Shown: positions 18,629 through 30,333, counted from the stretch's first letter. The stretch is 64,000 nt of DNA from Hyphomicrobiales bacterium (GCA_021732215.1 JAKFVL010000018.1:1-64000), one strand, 5' to 3'. The notes: generated by a model from the letters alone, not told the origin. Program-made: numbers and translations.

Positions 18629-19663
18629 GTGACCAGCCCGGCACAAGCACGTCCAGCGGCACTCAGGATTGGCGCGACCAACCTCGCCAACCGAGTCATT
18701 CTCGCTCCGATGTCCGGAGTTACCGATGCGCCGTTCCGCCGTCTGGCCGCATCGCTCGGCGCGGGACTCGTTGTATCCGAAATGACCGCGAGCGAAGACC
18801 TCGTGCAAGGCCGGGCAATGTCGCAACTGCGCTGTGAAGCTGCAGGCGCTACTCCGCACGTCGTACAGCTTGCGGGCTGCGAAGCGCGCTGGATGGCGGA
18901 AGGTGCGCGCATCGCTGAAGCCGGTGGCGCGGATATCATCGACATCAACATGGGTTGTCCCGCGCGTCATGTGACCAGCGGCGCGTCCGGCTCGGCGCTG
19001 ATGCGCGATCTGGATCACGCGCTCACGCTGATCGATGCGACGGTTTCCGCTGTCGACGTGCCTGTGACGTTGAAGATGCGGCTCGGCTGGGACGAGCAGA
19101 AGCTCAACGCGCCTGAGCTGGCGCAACGGGCCGAAGCTGCCGGCGTGCAGATGATCACGGTCCACGGACGCACCCGCTGCCAGTTCTATAAAGGAAATGC
19201 GGATTGGAACGCTGTGCGTGCGGTGCGCGACGCCATCGCCATTCCGCTTGTCGTCAACGGCGATATCACGTCATTTGAGAAAGCCGAGACGGCGCTTGCC
19301 GAGTCCGGCGCCGATGCCGTGATGATCGGCCGCGGTGCGCAGGGGCAGCCGTGGTTGCCCGGACAGATCGGCCGTCAACTGGACGGCGCCGCCCCTGAAT
19401 CCGCGCCGAGCCTTCACGACCAGTTTCATCATGTGCATGAGCTTTACGAGAACGCGCTCGATCACTACGGCTTGCGGATCGGCGTCAGGCATGTGCGCAA
19501 GCATCTGGGCTGGGCACTCGATGTCGCGGCGAAAACCGCCCAGGCGCCTGTTGAAACGCTGCGGCGCTGGCGTTCGGATATTCTCACGACCGAGTCACCC
19601 GATCAGGTTCGCCGGAGCCTGCGCGATGCCTTCGATGATTTCGCTTGGAAGGCGGCCGCATGA
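18629..19663 (+). CDS. dusB: tRNA-dihydrouridine synthase B (NifR3)
   Basis: This is a 344-residue flavoprotein that reduces specific uridines in tRNA to dihydrouridine. The FMN-barrel start [20 protein letters not shown], the [20 protein letters not shown] segment with the catalytic cysteine, and [16 protein letters not shown] are all typical. The start is GTG; the next in-frame Met lies inside the conserved core, so GTG is the only plausible start. Its stop overlaps the ntrB ATG (ATGA). The nifR3-ntrB-ntrC order is classical in alphaproteobacteria, where nifR3 was first found as an ntr-linked gene. Confidence 0.95.
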   Translation: MTSPAQARPAALRIGATNLANRVILAPMSGVTDAPFRRLAASLGAGLVVSEMTASEDLVQGRAMSQLRCEAAGATPHVVQLAGCEARWMAEGARIAEAGGADIIDINMGCPARHVTSGASGSALMRDLDHALTLIDATVSAVDVPVTLKMRLGWDEQKLNAPELAQRAEAAGVQMITVHGRTRCQFYKGNADWNAVRAVRDAIAIPLVVNGDITSFEKAETALAESGADAVMIGRGAQGQPWLPGQIGRQLDGAAPESAPSLHDQFHHVHELYENALDHYGLRIGVRHVRKHLGWALDVAAKTAQAPVETLRRWRSDILTTESPDQVRRSLRDAFDDFAWKAAA

Positions 19664-20835
19664 AGAGCGTCGCTGAACATCGCTTGCCGCCGTCCTCCGA
19701 TAGCGATGCGCTCCTCAATGCGTTGCCGAATCCCGTGCTTCAGATCGCGCCGGACGGCAAGATCATGGATGCGAATATCGCGGCGGAATCGTTTTTCGAG
19801 ATTTCGGTGCAACTGCTGCGGCGGCAATCGCTGAAGGAGCTCATTCCGTTCGGCAGCCCGCTGCTGTCGCTGATCGAGCAGGTGCGCAGCTCCGGCTCGC
19901 CGGTCAACGAATACAAGGTCGATCTCGGAACGCCGCGCATCGGCGGCGATCGGCAGGTGGATATTCACGTCGCCCCGCTCAACGAGCGGCCGGGCTGCAT
20001 CGTGGTGATGCTTCAGGAGCGCACCATCGCCGACAAGATGGACCGCCAGTTGACCCATCGCAGCGCGGCGCGCTCGGTGACGGCGCTGGCCGCCATGCTG
20101 GCGCACGAGATCAAGAATCCGCTCTCCGGCATTCGTGGTGCTGCGCAGCTATTGGAGCAGGCGGCATCTGCGGAGGATCGCACGCTGACCCGGCTGATTT
20201 GCGACGAAGCCGACCGCATCGTCACGCTGGTGGACCGGATGGAAGTGTTCGGCGACGAACGGCCGGTGCCGCGCGATGCCGTCAATATCCATTCAGTGTT
20301 CGATCATGTGAAGCGGCTCGCCCAGTCCGGCTTTGCACGCAACATCAAGTTTGTCGAAGAGTACGATCCATCGCTGCCGCCGGTGCTCGCCAATCAGGAT
20401 CAGCTGATCCAGGTATTCCTCAATCTGGTGAAGAACGCAGCCGAAGCGCTGACCGATCTCGGCAGCGACGGCGAAATCCAATTGACGACTGCATTCAGGC
20501 CGGGCGTGCGGCTCTCGATTCCGGGCAACAAGTCGCGCGTATCTCTGCCGCTCGAATTTTGCGTGAAGGACAACGGTCCCGGTGTGCCGGACGACCTGTT
20601 GCCCAATCTGTTCGACCCTTTCGTGACAACCAAGCCGACGGGAAGCGGTCTTGGTCTTGCGCTGGTTGCCAAGATTGTCGGCGACCATGGCGGCATCATC
20701 GAATGCGAGTCACAGCCGCGCCGAACCGTTTTCCGCGTTCTGTTGCCCATGTACAGCTCCGGGAAAAAGCCGACTGCCAGTAACAGTGGCGAGATGCCGG
20801 GCTCGCCGCTGCACACCTCACATGGTGAACGATGA
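19660..20835 (+). CDS. ntrB: Nitrogen regulation sensor histidine kinase NtrB
   Basis: This is a 391-residue cytoplasmic sensor kinase/phosphatase that controls NtrC in response to PII protein. A PAS domain (about 18-130) precedes the H box [11 protein letters not shown] with the phosphorylated His near residue 149; the ATPase part shows N box [19 protein letters not shown] and [12 protein letters not shown]. There are no membrane segments. The start overlaps the dusB stop, and an alternative start 15 bases upstream would extend that overlap. The ntrC gene follows after nine bases with a GAGGA ribosome site. Confidence 0.95.
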   Translation: MKSVAEHRLPPSSDSDALLNALPNPVLQIAPDGKIMDANIAAESFFEISVQLLRRQSLKELIPFGSPLLSLIEQVRSSGSPVNEYKVDLGTPRIGGDRQVDIHVAPLNERPGCIVVMLQERTIADKMDRQLTHRSAARSVTALAAMLAHEIKNPLSGIRGAAQLLEQAASAEDRTLTRLICDEADRIVTLVDRMEVFGDERPVPRDAVNIHSVFDHVKRLAQSGFARNIKFVEEYDPSLPPVLANQDQLIQVFLNLVKNAAEALTDLGSDGEIQLTTAFRPGVRLSIPGNKSRVSLPLEFCVKDNGPGVPDDLLPNLFDPFVTTKPTGSGLGLALVAKIVGDHGGIIECESQPRRTVFRVLLPMYSSGKKPTASNSGEMPGSPLHTSHGER

Positions 20836-20844
20836 GGACCAACA

Positions 20845-22287
<1,443 letters not shown>

Positions 22288-22378
22288 CGAGATTTTACCG
22301 ACGGACTCGTAGTGGTGGGTGGGGATTGACGCGCGTCCGTGCCTGACTTGGGTACCTTCCAGGAACTGACGCCGCGGA

Positions 22379-22400
22379 ATTGTCGCAATTGAGCAACAAT
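22379..22400. promoter_or_regulatory. Short inverted repeat upstream of ntrY
   Basis: ATTGTCGC and GCAACAAT (one mismatch) are inverted around AATTGA, in the 190-base gap between ntrC and ntrY. It could be an operator or a small leader hairpin; there is no downstream T run that would make it a terminator. Confidence 0.3.
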
Positions 22401-22480
22401 GTTGTATGATTGCATCAGTCAGCGGTATGGCGTATCCGCCACGCTGGACCAATGCCAATTGTGCTCATTGTACCCATCGA

Positions 22481-24829
22481 ATGACAACCGCAGACCCGCC
22501 GGCCACATCGTTCGATCCGACGTTTGCTGAGACGCCAAAGCGGCAGTTCGGCCGGCTGCTGGTGCCGCTGGCGGTCGGCTTGGCGCTGCTGTCGGCATTT
22601 CTCACCTTTGTCGTGCTGACGGGGTTGGGGCCGATTGCCCCGACCCATAATGTCGTCATCACGTTTCTTCTGATCAACGCCGCCACCGTGCTGCTGCTGG
22701 TGGTGATCGGCGGCAGCGAAATCTTCAAGGTCGTGCAGGCGCGCAGGCGAGGCCGGGCTGCCGCCAAGCTGCATGTCCAGGTCGTCAGCCTCTTTTCCGT
22801 TATCGCGGTACTGCCGGCGGTGCTGGTTTCGATCGTGGCCAATGTCACGCTCGATCGCGGTCTCGATCGGCTGTTCTCGGTCCGCACCAAGGCGGTGATC
22901 GAGAATTCGCTGATCGTCTCGCGCGCCTATCTCAACGAGCACGCCCAGTTGATCCGCGGCGACATCATGGGCATGGCCGGCGATCTGGCCCGCGCGCGTC
23001 CGCTGTTCGATCAGGATCGCGGCACGTTCCGTCAGTTGATGATCGCGAGCGCGGGCGTGCGCAACCTTCCGTTCGTCATCATGCTGGACAAGGACCGCAA
23101 CGTTCTGGAAACCTCGTCCAACGGTCCGCAGCAGAATTTTGCGACGCCCGCCCCTGACTTTCTCAGCAACGTCGACGAGACCGAGCCGCAGATTGCGGTA
23201 TTCATCGAGGCCAACTACGTCGCCGCCGTGATCCGGATACGCGCATTCCAGGACACGTTTCTGTACGTCGCCCGATTGCTGGACCCCCGTGTGGTCGCGC
23301 AGTTGAAGCAAACCCAGGCCAGCGTCGCCGAATACGCCGACATCGAATCGCGGAAGCTCGGGATTCAGGTCGCGTTCGCGCTGATGTTCACCGTTATCGC
23401 GCTGACGGTGCTGATGTCGTCGGTGCTGATCGGCATCAATTTCGCCAACTGGCTGGTAGCGCCGATCCGCCGCCTGATGGGCGCGGCCAATATGGTCTCG
23501 ACCGGCGACCTGCACGTCCAGGTGCCGGTCATCAAATCCGAGGGCGATCTGGCTCAGCTTGGCGCGACCTTCAACACGATGACTCAGGAACTGCGAACCC
23601 AGCGCGACGAACTCGTCAGCGCCAGCGGACTGATCGACAGCAGGCGGCGTTTCATTGAGGCCGTCCTGTCGTCGGCGAGTGCGGGGATCATTGGCGTCGA
23701 CGGCGCGAACAAGATCGGGATTCTCAATCGCTCCGCGGAGAAACTGATCGGACATCCGGAATCGGAAGCGCTGGGCCATCCGCTGTCCGAGGTCGTGCCC
23801 GAACTGAACGAGCTGATGGCCACGGCGCGTGAAAGCGCGCAGCGGCTCGTCCAGGGCCAGATCACCATCAGCCGTGACAACGAGGAGCGCAACCTGTCGG
23901 TTCGCGTCAGTGCCGAGCAAACCGGCGAATCGCGCGACAGCTACATCATCACGCTCGACGACATCACCGAGCTGGTGTCGGCGCAGCGGACGTCCGCCTG
24001 GGCGGACGTCGCCCGCCGCATCGCGCACGAAATCAAGAATCCGCTGACGCCGATTCAGCTTTCGGCCGAACGGATCAAACGCAAGTTCGGCAAGGTTATC
24101 GTGGAAGACCGGATGATCTTCGACCAATGCACCGATACGATCGTGCGTCAGGTCGACGATATCCGCCGCATGGTCGATGAATTCTCGAAATTTGCGCGGA
24201 TGCCGAAGCCGGTGATCGAAGGCGAGGATGTCGCTGACACCGTGCGCCAGACCGTGTTCCTGATGCGCGTCGGCCATCCGGATATCGATATCGAAACCGA
24301 GATCAAACACGATCCGATGCCGGCGAAATTCGACCGCCGCCTGATCTCGCAGGGATTGACCAATATCATCAAGAACGCGACTGAGGCGATCGGCGCTGTT
24401 CCGTCAGATGAACTCGGCCGCGGTCGCATCGATGTCATTGCCGCGCGCGAGACTGACGACATCATTATCGATGTGATCGACAACGGCGTGGGGCTGCCCA
24501 AGGAAAGCCGCTCTCGTTTGCTCGAACCTTACGTGACGACCCGCGAGAAGGGCACAGGTCTCGGTCTCGCCATCGTCGGTCGCGTCCTTGAGGATCACGG
24601 CGGCAAGATCGAACTGAACGATGCGTCGGCGATCAGGCCGGGAGCACGAGGGGCGTGGGTGCGGCTGCGTTTTTCAGTCTCCGGACAACAGCCGTCGGCC
24701 GATGAGAAGACTGGTGAACTTTCTGCAGCGAAAACCGACGAAAACAAGAGCAATGAGACCCACAGCGATGCCGGCAATGTTCAGCAGCCGGAACAACAAC
24801 AAAAAACCGAAGCCGTTGACGGCAATTGA
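22481..24829 (+). CDS. ntrY: Membrane sensor histidine kinase NtrY
   Basis: This 782-residue membrane kinase pairs with NtrX. Hydrophobic segments cluster near residues 25-50, 60-80 and 100-125, followed by a periplasmic or cytoplasmic sensing region and a fourth TM near 290-320; then HAMP, PAS (about 390-490), and kinase with H box [20 protein letters not shown] (His516), N box LTNIIKNATEAIG and GTGLGLAIVGRV. The tail is a charged Glu/Gln/Lys-rich stretch. In-frame ATGs at 22406 and 22427 are alternatives; I prefer this one, giving MTTADPPATSFDPT, but no start has a clear ribosome site. ntrX follows closely. Confidence 0.92.
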   Translation: MTTADPPATSFDPTFAETPKRQFGRLLVPLAVGLALLSAFLTFVVLTGLGPIAPTHNVVITFLLINAATVLLLVVIGGSEIFKVVQARRRGRAAAKLHVQVVSLFSVIAVLPAVLVSIVANVTLDRGLDRLFSVRTKAVIENSLIVSRAYLNEHAQLIRGDIMGMAGDLARARPLFDQDRGTFRQLMIASAGVRNLPFVIMLDKDRNVLETSSNGPQQNFATPAPDFLSNVDETEPQIAVFIEANYVAAVIRIRAFQDTFLYVARLLDPRVVAQLKQTQASVAEYADIESRKLGIQVAFALMFTVIALTVLMSSVLIGINFANWLVAPIRRLMGAANMVSTGDLHVQVPVIKSEGDLAQLGATFNTMTQELRTQRDELVSASGLIDSRRRFIEAVLSSASAGIIGVDGANKIGILNRSAEKLIGHPESEALGHPLSEVVPELNELMATARESAQRLVQGQITISRDNEERNLSVRVSAEQTGESRDSYIITLDDITELVSAQRTSAWADVARRIAHEIKNPLTPIQLSAERIKRKFGKVIVEDRMIFDQCTDTIVRQVDDIRRMVDEFSKFARMPKPVIEGEDVADTVRQTVFLMRVGHPDIDIETEIKHDPMPAKFDRRLISQGLTNIIKNATEAIGAVPSDELGRGRIDVIAARETDDIIIDVIDNGVGLPKESRSRLLEPYVTTREKGTGLGLAIVGRVLEDHGGKIELNDASAIRPGARGAWVRLRFSVSGQQPSADEKTGELSAAKTDENKSNETHSDAGNVQQPEQQQKTEAVDGN

Positions 24830-24849
24830 AAACAGAACGGGCGTAGCAT

Positions 24850-26220
24850 ATGGCGAACGACATCCTCATCGTCGATGACGAAGCCGACATCCGCGAGCTG
24901 GTGTCCGGCATTCTGGAAGACGAGGGCTTTCAGACGCGCACCGCGCGCGACAGCGATCAGGCACTGCAGGAGATCACCAACCGCCGTCCGAGCATGGTGT
25001 TTCTCGATATCTGGCTGCAGGGTAGCCGTCTGGACGGGCTGCAGGTGCTCGAGCACGTCAAGCAGGACCACCCGGATGTGCCGGTGGTGATGATTTCGGG
25101 TCACGGCAATATCGAGACGGCCGTCGCGGCCATCAAGCGCGGCGCGTACGACTTCATCGAGAAGCCGTTCAAGGCGGACCGGCTCGTGCTGGTCGCGACG
25201 CGGGCACTCGAAACCTCGCGGCTCAAACGTGAGGTGAAGGAGCTCAAGCAGCATGCGCCGTCGTCGGGCACGATGATCGGGCGTTCGGCCTGCATGAACC
25301 AGTTGCGCCAGACCATCGACCGCGCAGCCAAAACCAACAGCCGCATCATGATCGTTGGCCCCTCGGGCGGCGGCAAGGAGCTAGCGGCGCGCACGCTTCA
25401 CAATACGTCGAGCCGGGTCAACGGTCCCTTCGTTGTCATCAACGCGGCAGCGATCACGCCGGAGCGGATGGAAATCGAGCTGTTCGGCGTCGAGGGCTCG
25501 AATGGAGAGCAGCAGCACAAGGCCGGTGCACTGGAAGAGGCCCACGGCGGCACGCTGTTCATCGACGAAGTGGCCGACATGCCGCGCGAAACGCAGAACA
25601 AGATTTTGCGCGTGCTGGTCGATCAAACCTTTCAGCGGGCAGGCGGCGCAACCAAGGTCAACGTCGATGTGCGCATCGTGTCATCCACCTCCCGCAATCT
25701 CGAAGTCGAGATTTCAGAGGGGCGTTTCCGCGAGGACCTCTATCATCGGCTGTCGGTAGTGCCGATCCGGATTCCGCCGCTCTCGGAGCGCCGCGAGGAT
25801 ATCCCCGAACTGGTCGATCATTTCATGGACCAGATTTCGCTCTCGACCGGCTTGCCAAAGCGCCAGATCGGTGAAGACGCCATGGCGGTCCTTCAGTCGC
25901 ACGTCTGGCCCGGCAATGTCCGCCAGCTTCGCAACAACGTCGAGCGCGTGATGATCCTGGCCGGCGGTGAACCGGAAGCGACGATCACGGCGAGCATGCT
26001 GCCGCAGGATGTCGGATCGATGATCCCGACCATGCCGACCGGCAACAACGGCGAACACATTATGGGCCTGCCGCTGCGCGAAGCGCGCGAGGTGTTCGAG
26101 CGCGACTATCTGATCGCGCAGATCAGTCGTTTCTCGGGCAACATCTCGCGCACCGCCGAATTCGTCGGCATGGAGCGCTCGGCGCTGCACCGGAAACTGA
26201 AGGCTCTGGGTGTCGGCTAA
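24850..26220 (+). CDS. ntrX: Response regulator NtrX
   Basis: This is a 456-residue NtrC-like regulator phosphorylated by NtrY. The receiver contains Asp53 (FLDIWLQGSRLDG). The AAA+ domain keeps Walker A (GPSGGGKE) and Walker B (LFIDEVADM), but at the position where NtrC has GAFTGA the sequence reads GVEGSNGEQQHKAGALEEA, so the sigma-54 contact loop is missing. A Fis-type helix-turn-helix closes the protein. Lack of the loop fits NtrX acting as a sigma-70-type regulator in alphaproteobacteria, where it influences nitrate use, redox and cell envelope genes. Confidence 0.95.
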   Translation: MANDILIVDDEADIRELVSGILEDEGFQTRTARDSDQALQEITNRRPSMVFLDIWLQGSRLDGLQVLEHVKQDHPDVPVVMISGHGNIETAVAAIKRGAYDFIEKPFKADRLVLVATRALETSRLKREVKELKQHAPSSGTMIGRSACMNQLRQTIDRAAKTNSRIMIVGPSGGGKELAARTLHNTSSRVNGPFVVINAAAITPERMEIELFGVEGSNGEQQHKAGALEEAHGGTLFIDEVADMPRETQNKILRVLVDQTFQRAGGATKVNVDVRIVSSTSRNLEVEISEGRFREDLYHRLSVVPIRIPPLSERREDIPELVDHFMDQISLSTGLPKRQIGEDAMAVLQSHVWPGNVRQLRNNVERVMILAGGEPEATITASMLPQDVGSMIPTMPTGNNGEHIMGLPLREAREVFERDYLIAQISRFSGNISRTAEFVGMERSALHRKLKALGVG

Positions 26221-26242
26221 CAAGCCCTGAGCGGAACAACCG

Positions 26243-27100
26243 ATGTCCAGAATTGCCTATGTGAACGGACGCTACGTGGCGATGCGCGACGCCAGCGTCA
26301 ACGTCGAGGATCGCGGCTACCAGTTTGCCGACGGCGTCTATGAAGTGTGCGAGGTGCGCGGCGGCCGCCTCGTCGATTGGCCTCGTCATGGCAAGCGCCT
26401 GCAGCGCTCGCTTGGAGAATTGCGCATCGCCGAGCCGATGCCGCTCAACGCGATGAGTCTGGTGCTGCACGAGGTGGTCCGCCGCAATCGCGTGAATTAC
26501 GGGATCGTCTATCTGCAGGTCACCCGCGGCGTCGCGCGCCGGGACCATGCGTTTCCGTCCGCAAGCACCAGACCAAGCATCGTGGTGACGGCCCGGAATG
26601 CCAATCCAGAGAAAAACGAAAAGACAGCCCTTGACGGTATCAAGGTAGTTACATTTCCAGAAAATCGCTGGCCACGAGTTGATATCAAATCGACCTCGCT
26701 ACTCCCCAACGTGCTGGCCAAACAGGCGGCGCGGGAGCAGGGCGCGCAGGAGGCATGGTACGTCGATGGCAACGGCGAGGTGACTGAGGGTTCATCAAGC
26801 AATGCATGGATCGTCACGAAAGACGGTCGTGCCATCACGCGGTCAGCCGAGACCGGCATCCTGGCAGGCATCACCCGCGCCGTGCTGATAGAAGAGTTGG
26901 CGGCGCTCCAGATCAGGCTGGAAGAGCGGCCTTTCACGCCGCAGGAAGCAGCGGTTGCGGCGGAAGCGTTTATCACGGCGGCCACGATGATCGTGATGCC
27001 TGTGGTCAGTATCGATGGCCATGCCGTTGGCGACGGCAAACCGGGGCCGCTTGCGCGCCGGCTGCGCGAACAATTCCATCGCTTTGCCCATTTCTCCTGA
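26243..27100 (+). CDS. D-amino-acid transaminase (class IV aminotransferase)
   Basis: This is a 285-residue fold-type IV PLP enzyme. It begins RIAYVNGRYVAMRDASVNVEDRGYQFADGVYEV, the usual start of D-alanine transaminases, with the PLP lysine at about residue 149 (RVDIKSTSLL) and VTEGSSSNAWIV after it. D-amino-acid transaminase makes D-alanine/D-glutamate for peptidoglycan; branched-chain or 4-amino-4-deoxychorismate enzymes share the fold. The gene sits 22 bases after ntrX with a GAGCGGA-like ribosome site, and this ntrX-dat-hfq-hflX order is frequent in rhizobia. Confidence 0.87.
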   Translation: MSRIAYVNGRYVAMRDASVNVEDRGYQFADGVYEVCEVRGGRLVDWPRHGKRLQRSLGELRIAEPMPLNAMSLVLHEVVRRNRVNYGIVYLQVTRGVARRDHAFPSASTRPSIVVTARNANPEKNEKTALDGIKVVTFPENRWPRVDIKSTSLLPNVLAKQAAREQGAQEAWYVDGNGEVTEGSSSNAWIVTKDGRAITRSAETGILAGITRAVLIEELAALQIRLEERPFTPQEAAVAAEAFITAATMIVMPVVSIDGHAVGDGKPGPLARRLREQFHRFAHFS

Positions 27101-27378
27101 ACCCCGTTCGTCAACGCGGTTTTCTAGGGGTGGTCCGGTTCCGGCCTGCGGAATGGTGGTTTTCGTTCGGCCGATTTGGTCTATCGGACAAGGCAGAAAA
27201 CTCCCGGGATGCCTCTGGCTGGTCTTGCCTAAGGAGCGGGCCTGCCGTCTAATTGCGCTGCCGCTTCCAGGAGGGGGATCTCAGGGAGGAGGGCAGCCGG
27301 CCGATGTGTCCAAAAGAGTCGCGCCGCCGGTGAAACTACCTTTCAAAAATGAACACAAGAAACTGCGGGATAAAAAAA

Positions 27379-27627
27379 ATGGCGGCAGACCGCGCACAAA
27401 ACCTACAAGACACTTTCCTGAATCACGTTCGAAAAACCAAAACGCCACTGACGATCTTTCTGGTGAATGGAGTGAAGCTGCAGGGCATTGTCACCTGGTT
27501 CGACAATTTCTGTTTGCTGCTTCGGCGCGACGGTCACTCGCAGCTTGTCTACAAGCATGCGATCTCTACCATCATGCCCGGCGCTCCGATCCAACTGTTC
27601 GAAGGCGGCGAGGACGCCCCGGCGTGA
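27379..27627 (+). CDS. hfq: RNA chaperone Hfq
   Basis: This 82-residue Sm-like protein pairs small RNAs with mRNAs. The Sm1 motif ([20 protein letters not shown]) and Sm2 motif (YKHAISTI) are intact, and the N terminus [18 protein letters not shown] matches alphaproteobacterial Hfq. The acidic C-terminal tail is short. An open frame extends ten codons upstream; the ATG chosen matches known starts and lies after an A-rich leader. The 278 bases between the transaminase and hfq contain no gene that I can support and should hold the hfq promoter. Confidence 0.96.
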   Translation: MAADRAQNLQDTFLNHVRKTKTPLTIFLVNGVKLQGIVTWFDNFCLLLRRDGHSQLVYKHAISTIMPGAPIQLFEGGEDAPA

Positions 27628-27651
27628 ACTTGAACTCTGGATTGAACTGAT

Positions 27652-29028
27652 TTGGAACCCCGCACGTTCGATGGGGGCGCCGACCGTCCGCGGTCGGCAG
27701 GGGCACAGGCAACGGGCCGCGTCATTGTGGTCGGCCCTTATCTGCGATCGCGCCGCTCCGGCACCGGTGCGGCGGAGCAATCCGTGTTGCGCAATCCAGA
27801 GGCGCGGCTTGAGGAAGCCGTAGGTCTCGCGCGTGCCATCGACCTCACGGTCGTGGATGCCGTAATGGCGCCGGTGTCTGACATTCGCCCCGCGACCTAT
27901 ATCGGCAAGGGCAAGGCCGACGAGATCGCAGCAAGCCTTGCCATGCATGAAGCCGGCATCGTGGTGATGGACTGCGCGCTGTCGCCGATCCAGCAGCGCA
28001 ATCTGGAGAAGGCGCTGAACGCCAAGGTGCTCGATCGCACCGGCCTCATTCTCGAGATTTTCGGCCGACGCGCCAAGACCAAGGAAGGATCGCTGCAGGT
28101 CGAGCTTGCACACCTGATCTACCAGCGTAGCCGCCTGGTACGGTCATGGACCCATCTCGAACGCCAGCGCGGCGGCTTCGGATTCATGGGCGGTCCCGGT
28201 GAAACGCAGATCGAAGCGGACCGCCGTCTGATCGGCGATCGGATCACGCGCATCGAGAATGAAATCAAGAAGGCGCAGGCCACGCGGCGGCTGCATCGGG
28301 CCGGCCGCAAGCGCGTGCCGTACCGGGTGGTGGCACTGGTCGGGTACACCAACGCCGGCAAATCGACGCTGTTCAATCGTCTGACCCGCGCCGAGGTGCA
28401 GGCCGCCGACATGCTGTTCGCGACGCTCGATCCGACGCTGCGCGCGCTGACGCTTCCGCACGGCGGCAAGGCGATGCTGTCGGACACGGTCGGATTCATC
28501 TCCGATCTGCCGACCATGCTGGTCGCTGCGTTCCGGGCGACGCTGGAAGAAGTCACCGAGGCCGATGTTATCCTGCATGTCCGCGACATCTCGCATGACG
28601 ATGCAGACGCCCAGCAGAATGACGTCGATGCGGTGCTGCGCCAACTCGATATCGGGCCTGAATCCGGCCACCGGATCATCGAAATCTGGAACAAGATCGA
28701 TCGCTTCGACGAGGAGGCAAGGCAGCAACTGGCGAATACGGCCGCGCGGCGGCCGCCGGACCAGCCGTGTTTTCTCGTATCGGCCGAAACCGGGGAAGGC
28801 GTCCCGCAATTGCTGTCGGCGATCGAGGACAAACTCGCCGCCACGCGCAGTACGCTGGACCTGTCGATCGACGCCTCTGACGGTGCCGGCGTGAGCTGGC
28901 TGCATCGCAACGCCGAGGTGCTCGACAAGAATCTTGCCGATGGCCGCTATGCCATGACCGTGCGCGTCGACGAGACCAAGCGCAATATCGTCATCGAGCG
29001 CTACGGCGCGACGTTGCACGTCGATTAG
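27652..29028 (+). CDS. hflX: GTPase HflX
   Basis: This is a 458-residue ribosome-associated GTPase that splits stalled or heat-damaged ribosomes. The HflX N domain has the ARPATYIGKGKADEI segment and a coiled linker (ERQRGGFGFMGGPGETQIE), followed by the G domain with P loop GYTNAGKSTLFNRL near residue 231 and DTVGFISDLP. The start is TTG, with no closer ATG before the conserved core; this gives MEPRTFDGGADRPR. It follows hfq after 24 bases, the conserved hfq-hflX pairing. Confidence 0.95.
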   Translation: MEPRTFDGGADRPRSAGAQATGRVIVVGPYLRSRRSGTGAAEQSVLRNPEARLEEAVGLARAIDLTVVDAVMAPVSDIRPATYIGKGKADEIAASLAMHEAGIVVMDCALSPIQQRNLEKALNAKVLDRTGLILEIFGRRAKTKEGSLQVELAHLIYQRSRLVRSWTHLERQRGGFGFMGGPGETQIEADRRLIGDRITRIENEIKKAQATRRLHRAGRKRVPYRVVALVGYTNAGKSTLFNRLTRAEVQAADMLFATLDPTLRALTLPHGGKAMLSDTVGFISDLPTMLVAAFRATLEEVTEADVILHVRDISHDDADAQQNDVDAVLRQLDIGPESGHRIIEIWNKIDRFDEEARQQLANTAARRPPDQPCFLVSAETGEGVPQLLSAIEDKLAATRSTLDLSIDASDGAGVSWLHRNAEVLDKNLADGRYAMTVRVDETKRNIVIERYGATLHVD

Positions 29029-29244
29029 ACCGTTTACCCAAAGAACGTTGACGCGCGGCGAGGGGAGTGAGGGCCGGTCAGTCCGATGTGGATCAAGCTC
29101 GCGCGATGTCTTGAAAGACAATGGACAAAACCGTTGCCACGGCAGAGTTCAGGTTTATAGACTGGCAATCCGGGGATATAGCAGCCTCCCCGTCAGACAT
29201 TTCGTCCAAGCTCTGCGTGACACGATTTTCGTGGAGCAACGCAT

Positions 29245-30333
29245 ATGGACGCCAATAACCCGTCATTCGGCAGGACGATAGCAATCCTCTGGCGCGGTGA
29301 TGCCGATGCCCGGAAAGACGCTACACCGCAGAACAGCCGTTTTGTTCGCGTGTTCGAGGCCCTTGCGTCTGTGGGCATCAACGCACAGCCAGCTGTCTAC
29401 GACGAGACCTTTGCGGATGTCGTGCGTCAGCAGTTGCTGACGGTGGACGGTGTGCTGGTTTGGGTCGATCCCATCCATCAGGGCAAAACGCGCGCTGCGC
29501 TCGATGAGATGTTGCGTGACGTCGGATCGCGTGGTCCATCGCGTGGTCCTTGGGTCAGCGCGCATCCCGATGTGATCCTGAAAATGGGGGTCAAGGATGT
29601 TCTCTACCGCACGCGCCACCTGGGCTGGGGTGCGGATACCCATCGCTACGATAGCGCCGCGGCCCTGCGCTCGGAATTCCCGTCGCGTTTGCGGTCTGCC
29701 GGCCCTCGCGTGATCAAGCAAAACCGCGGCAATGGCGGGCAGGGCGTCTGGAAAGTTGAAGCGCTTATGGACGGCGGTGGGCAGGTGGAAGTCCTGCACG
29801 CCCTGCGAGGAAGCCAACCCGAGCGGATGTCACTGGACGCCTTTATCGACCGCTGCGAGCCATATTTTGGCTGGGGTAGCTGCATCATCGATCAGCCGTT
29901 CCAGCCAAGGCTGCCCGAGGGGATGATCCGCTGCTACATGAGCGGAGGCAAGGTGGCGGGTTTTGGTCATCAACTCATCAAGGCGCTCATGCCCCCGCCG
30001 CCGCAAGGGCCGGAATCAGTCGAAGCCCAGCCCGGGCCACGCATCATGCATTCACCGGAGGCGCCTGCGTTTCAGACGTTGCGGCGTTTGATGGAAAACG
30101 AATGGACGCCCCAGATGATAAAAGCGCTCGATATTCAGCACTCGTCGCTTCCGGCGATCTGGGATGCGGATTTTCTTTACGGGCCGCGCGATGCCTCCGG
30201 GGCCGACACCTATGTTCTGTGCGAGATCAACGCCAGTTCATGCTTCGCGATTCCCGACCAAGCGCCGCAGGCGATTGCCCGAACGGTCATGGGTCGCTTT
30301 GGGGGCGTGTTCGTGGGTAATCCGTCATCCTGA
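29245..30333 (+). CDS. Cj0069-family protein, ATP-grasp-like, function unknown
   Basis: This is a 362-residue protein that I recognise only as resembling the Cj0069 family. The segment PRVIKQNRGNGGQGVWKVE looks like the ATP-binding glycine-rich loop of ATP-grasp ligases, and YVLCEINASSCFAIPD near the end resembles their metal-binding E-x-N strand. Homologues I recall are single genes of unknown substrate. No signal peptide or membrane segment is visible. The stop codon TGA is inside a GTCATCCTGAGG repeat arm that follows. Carbon-nitrogen ligase activity is an inference from these motifs only. Confidence 0.65.
   Translation: MDANNPSFGRTIAILWRGDADARKDATPQNSRFVRVFEALASVGINAQPAVYDETFADVVRQQLLTVDGVLVWVDPIHQGKTRAALDEMLRDVGSRGPSRGPWVSAHPDVILKMGVKDVLYRTRHLGWGADTHRYDSAAALRSEFPSRLRSAGPRVIKQNRGNGGQGVWKVEALMDGGGQVEVLHALRGSQPERMSLDAFIDRCEPYFGWGSCIIDQPFQPRLPEGMIRCYMSGGKVAGFGHQLIKALMPPPPQGPESVEAQPGPRIMHSPEAPAFQTLRRLMENEWTPQMIKALDIQHSSLPAIWDADFLYGPRDASGADTYVLCEINASSCFAIPDQAPQAIARTVMGRFGGVFVGNPSS

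Noticed and set aside
22415-24310. Long open frame (631 codons) antisense to ntrY
   Set aside because: Its translation is rich in His/Asp/Arg/Gln without any recognisable domain, exactly as expected from the complement of a high-GC gene; ntrY on the other strand has full kinase motifs.
27101-27378. Small ORF or RNA upstream of hfq
   Set aside because: Short open frames exist, but none has a ribosome site or recognisable content, and no convincing hairpin with T run was seen.
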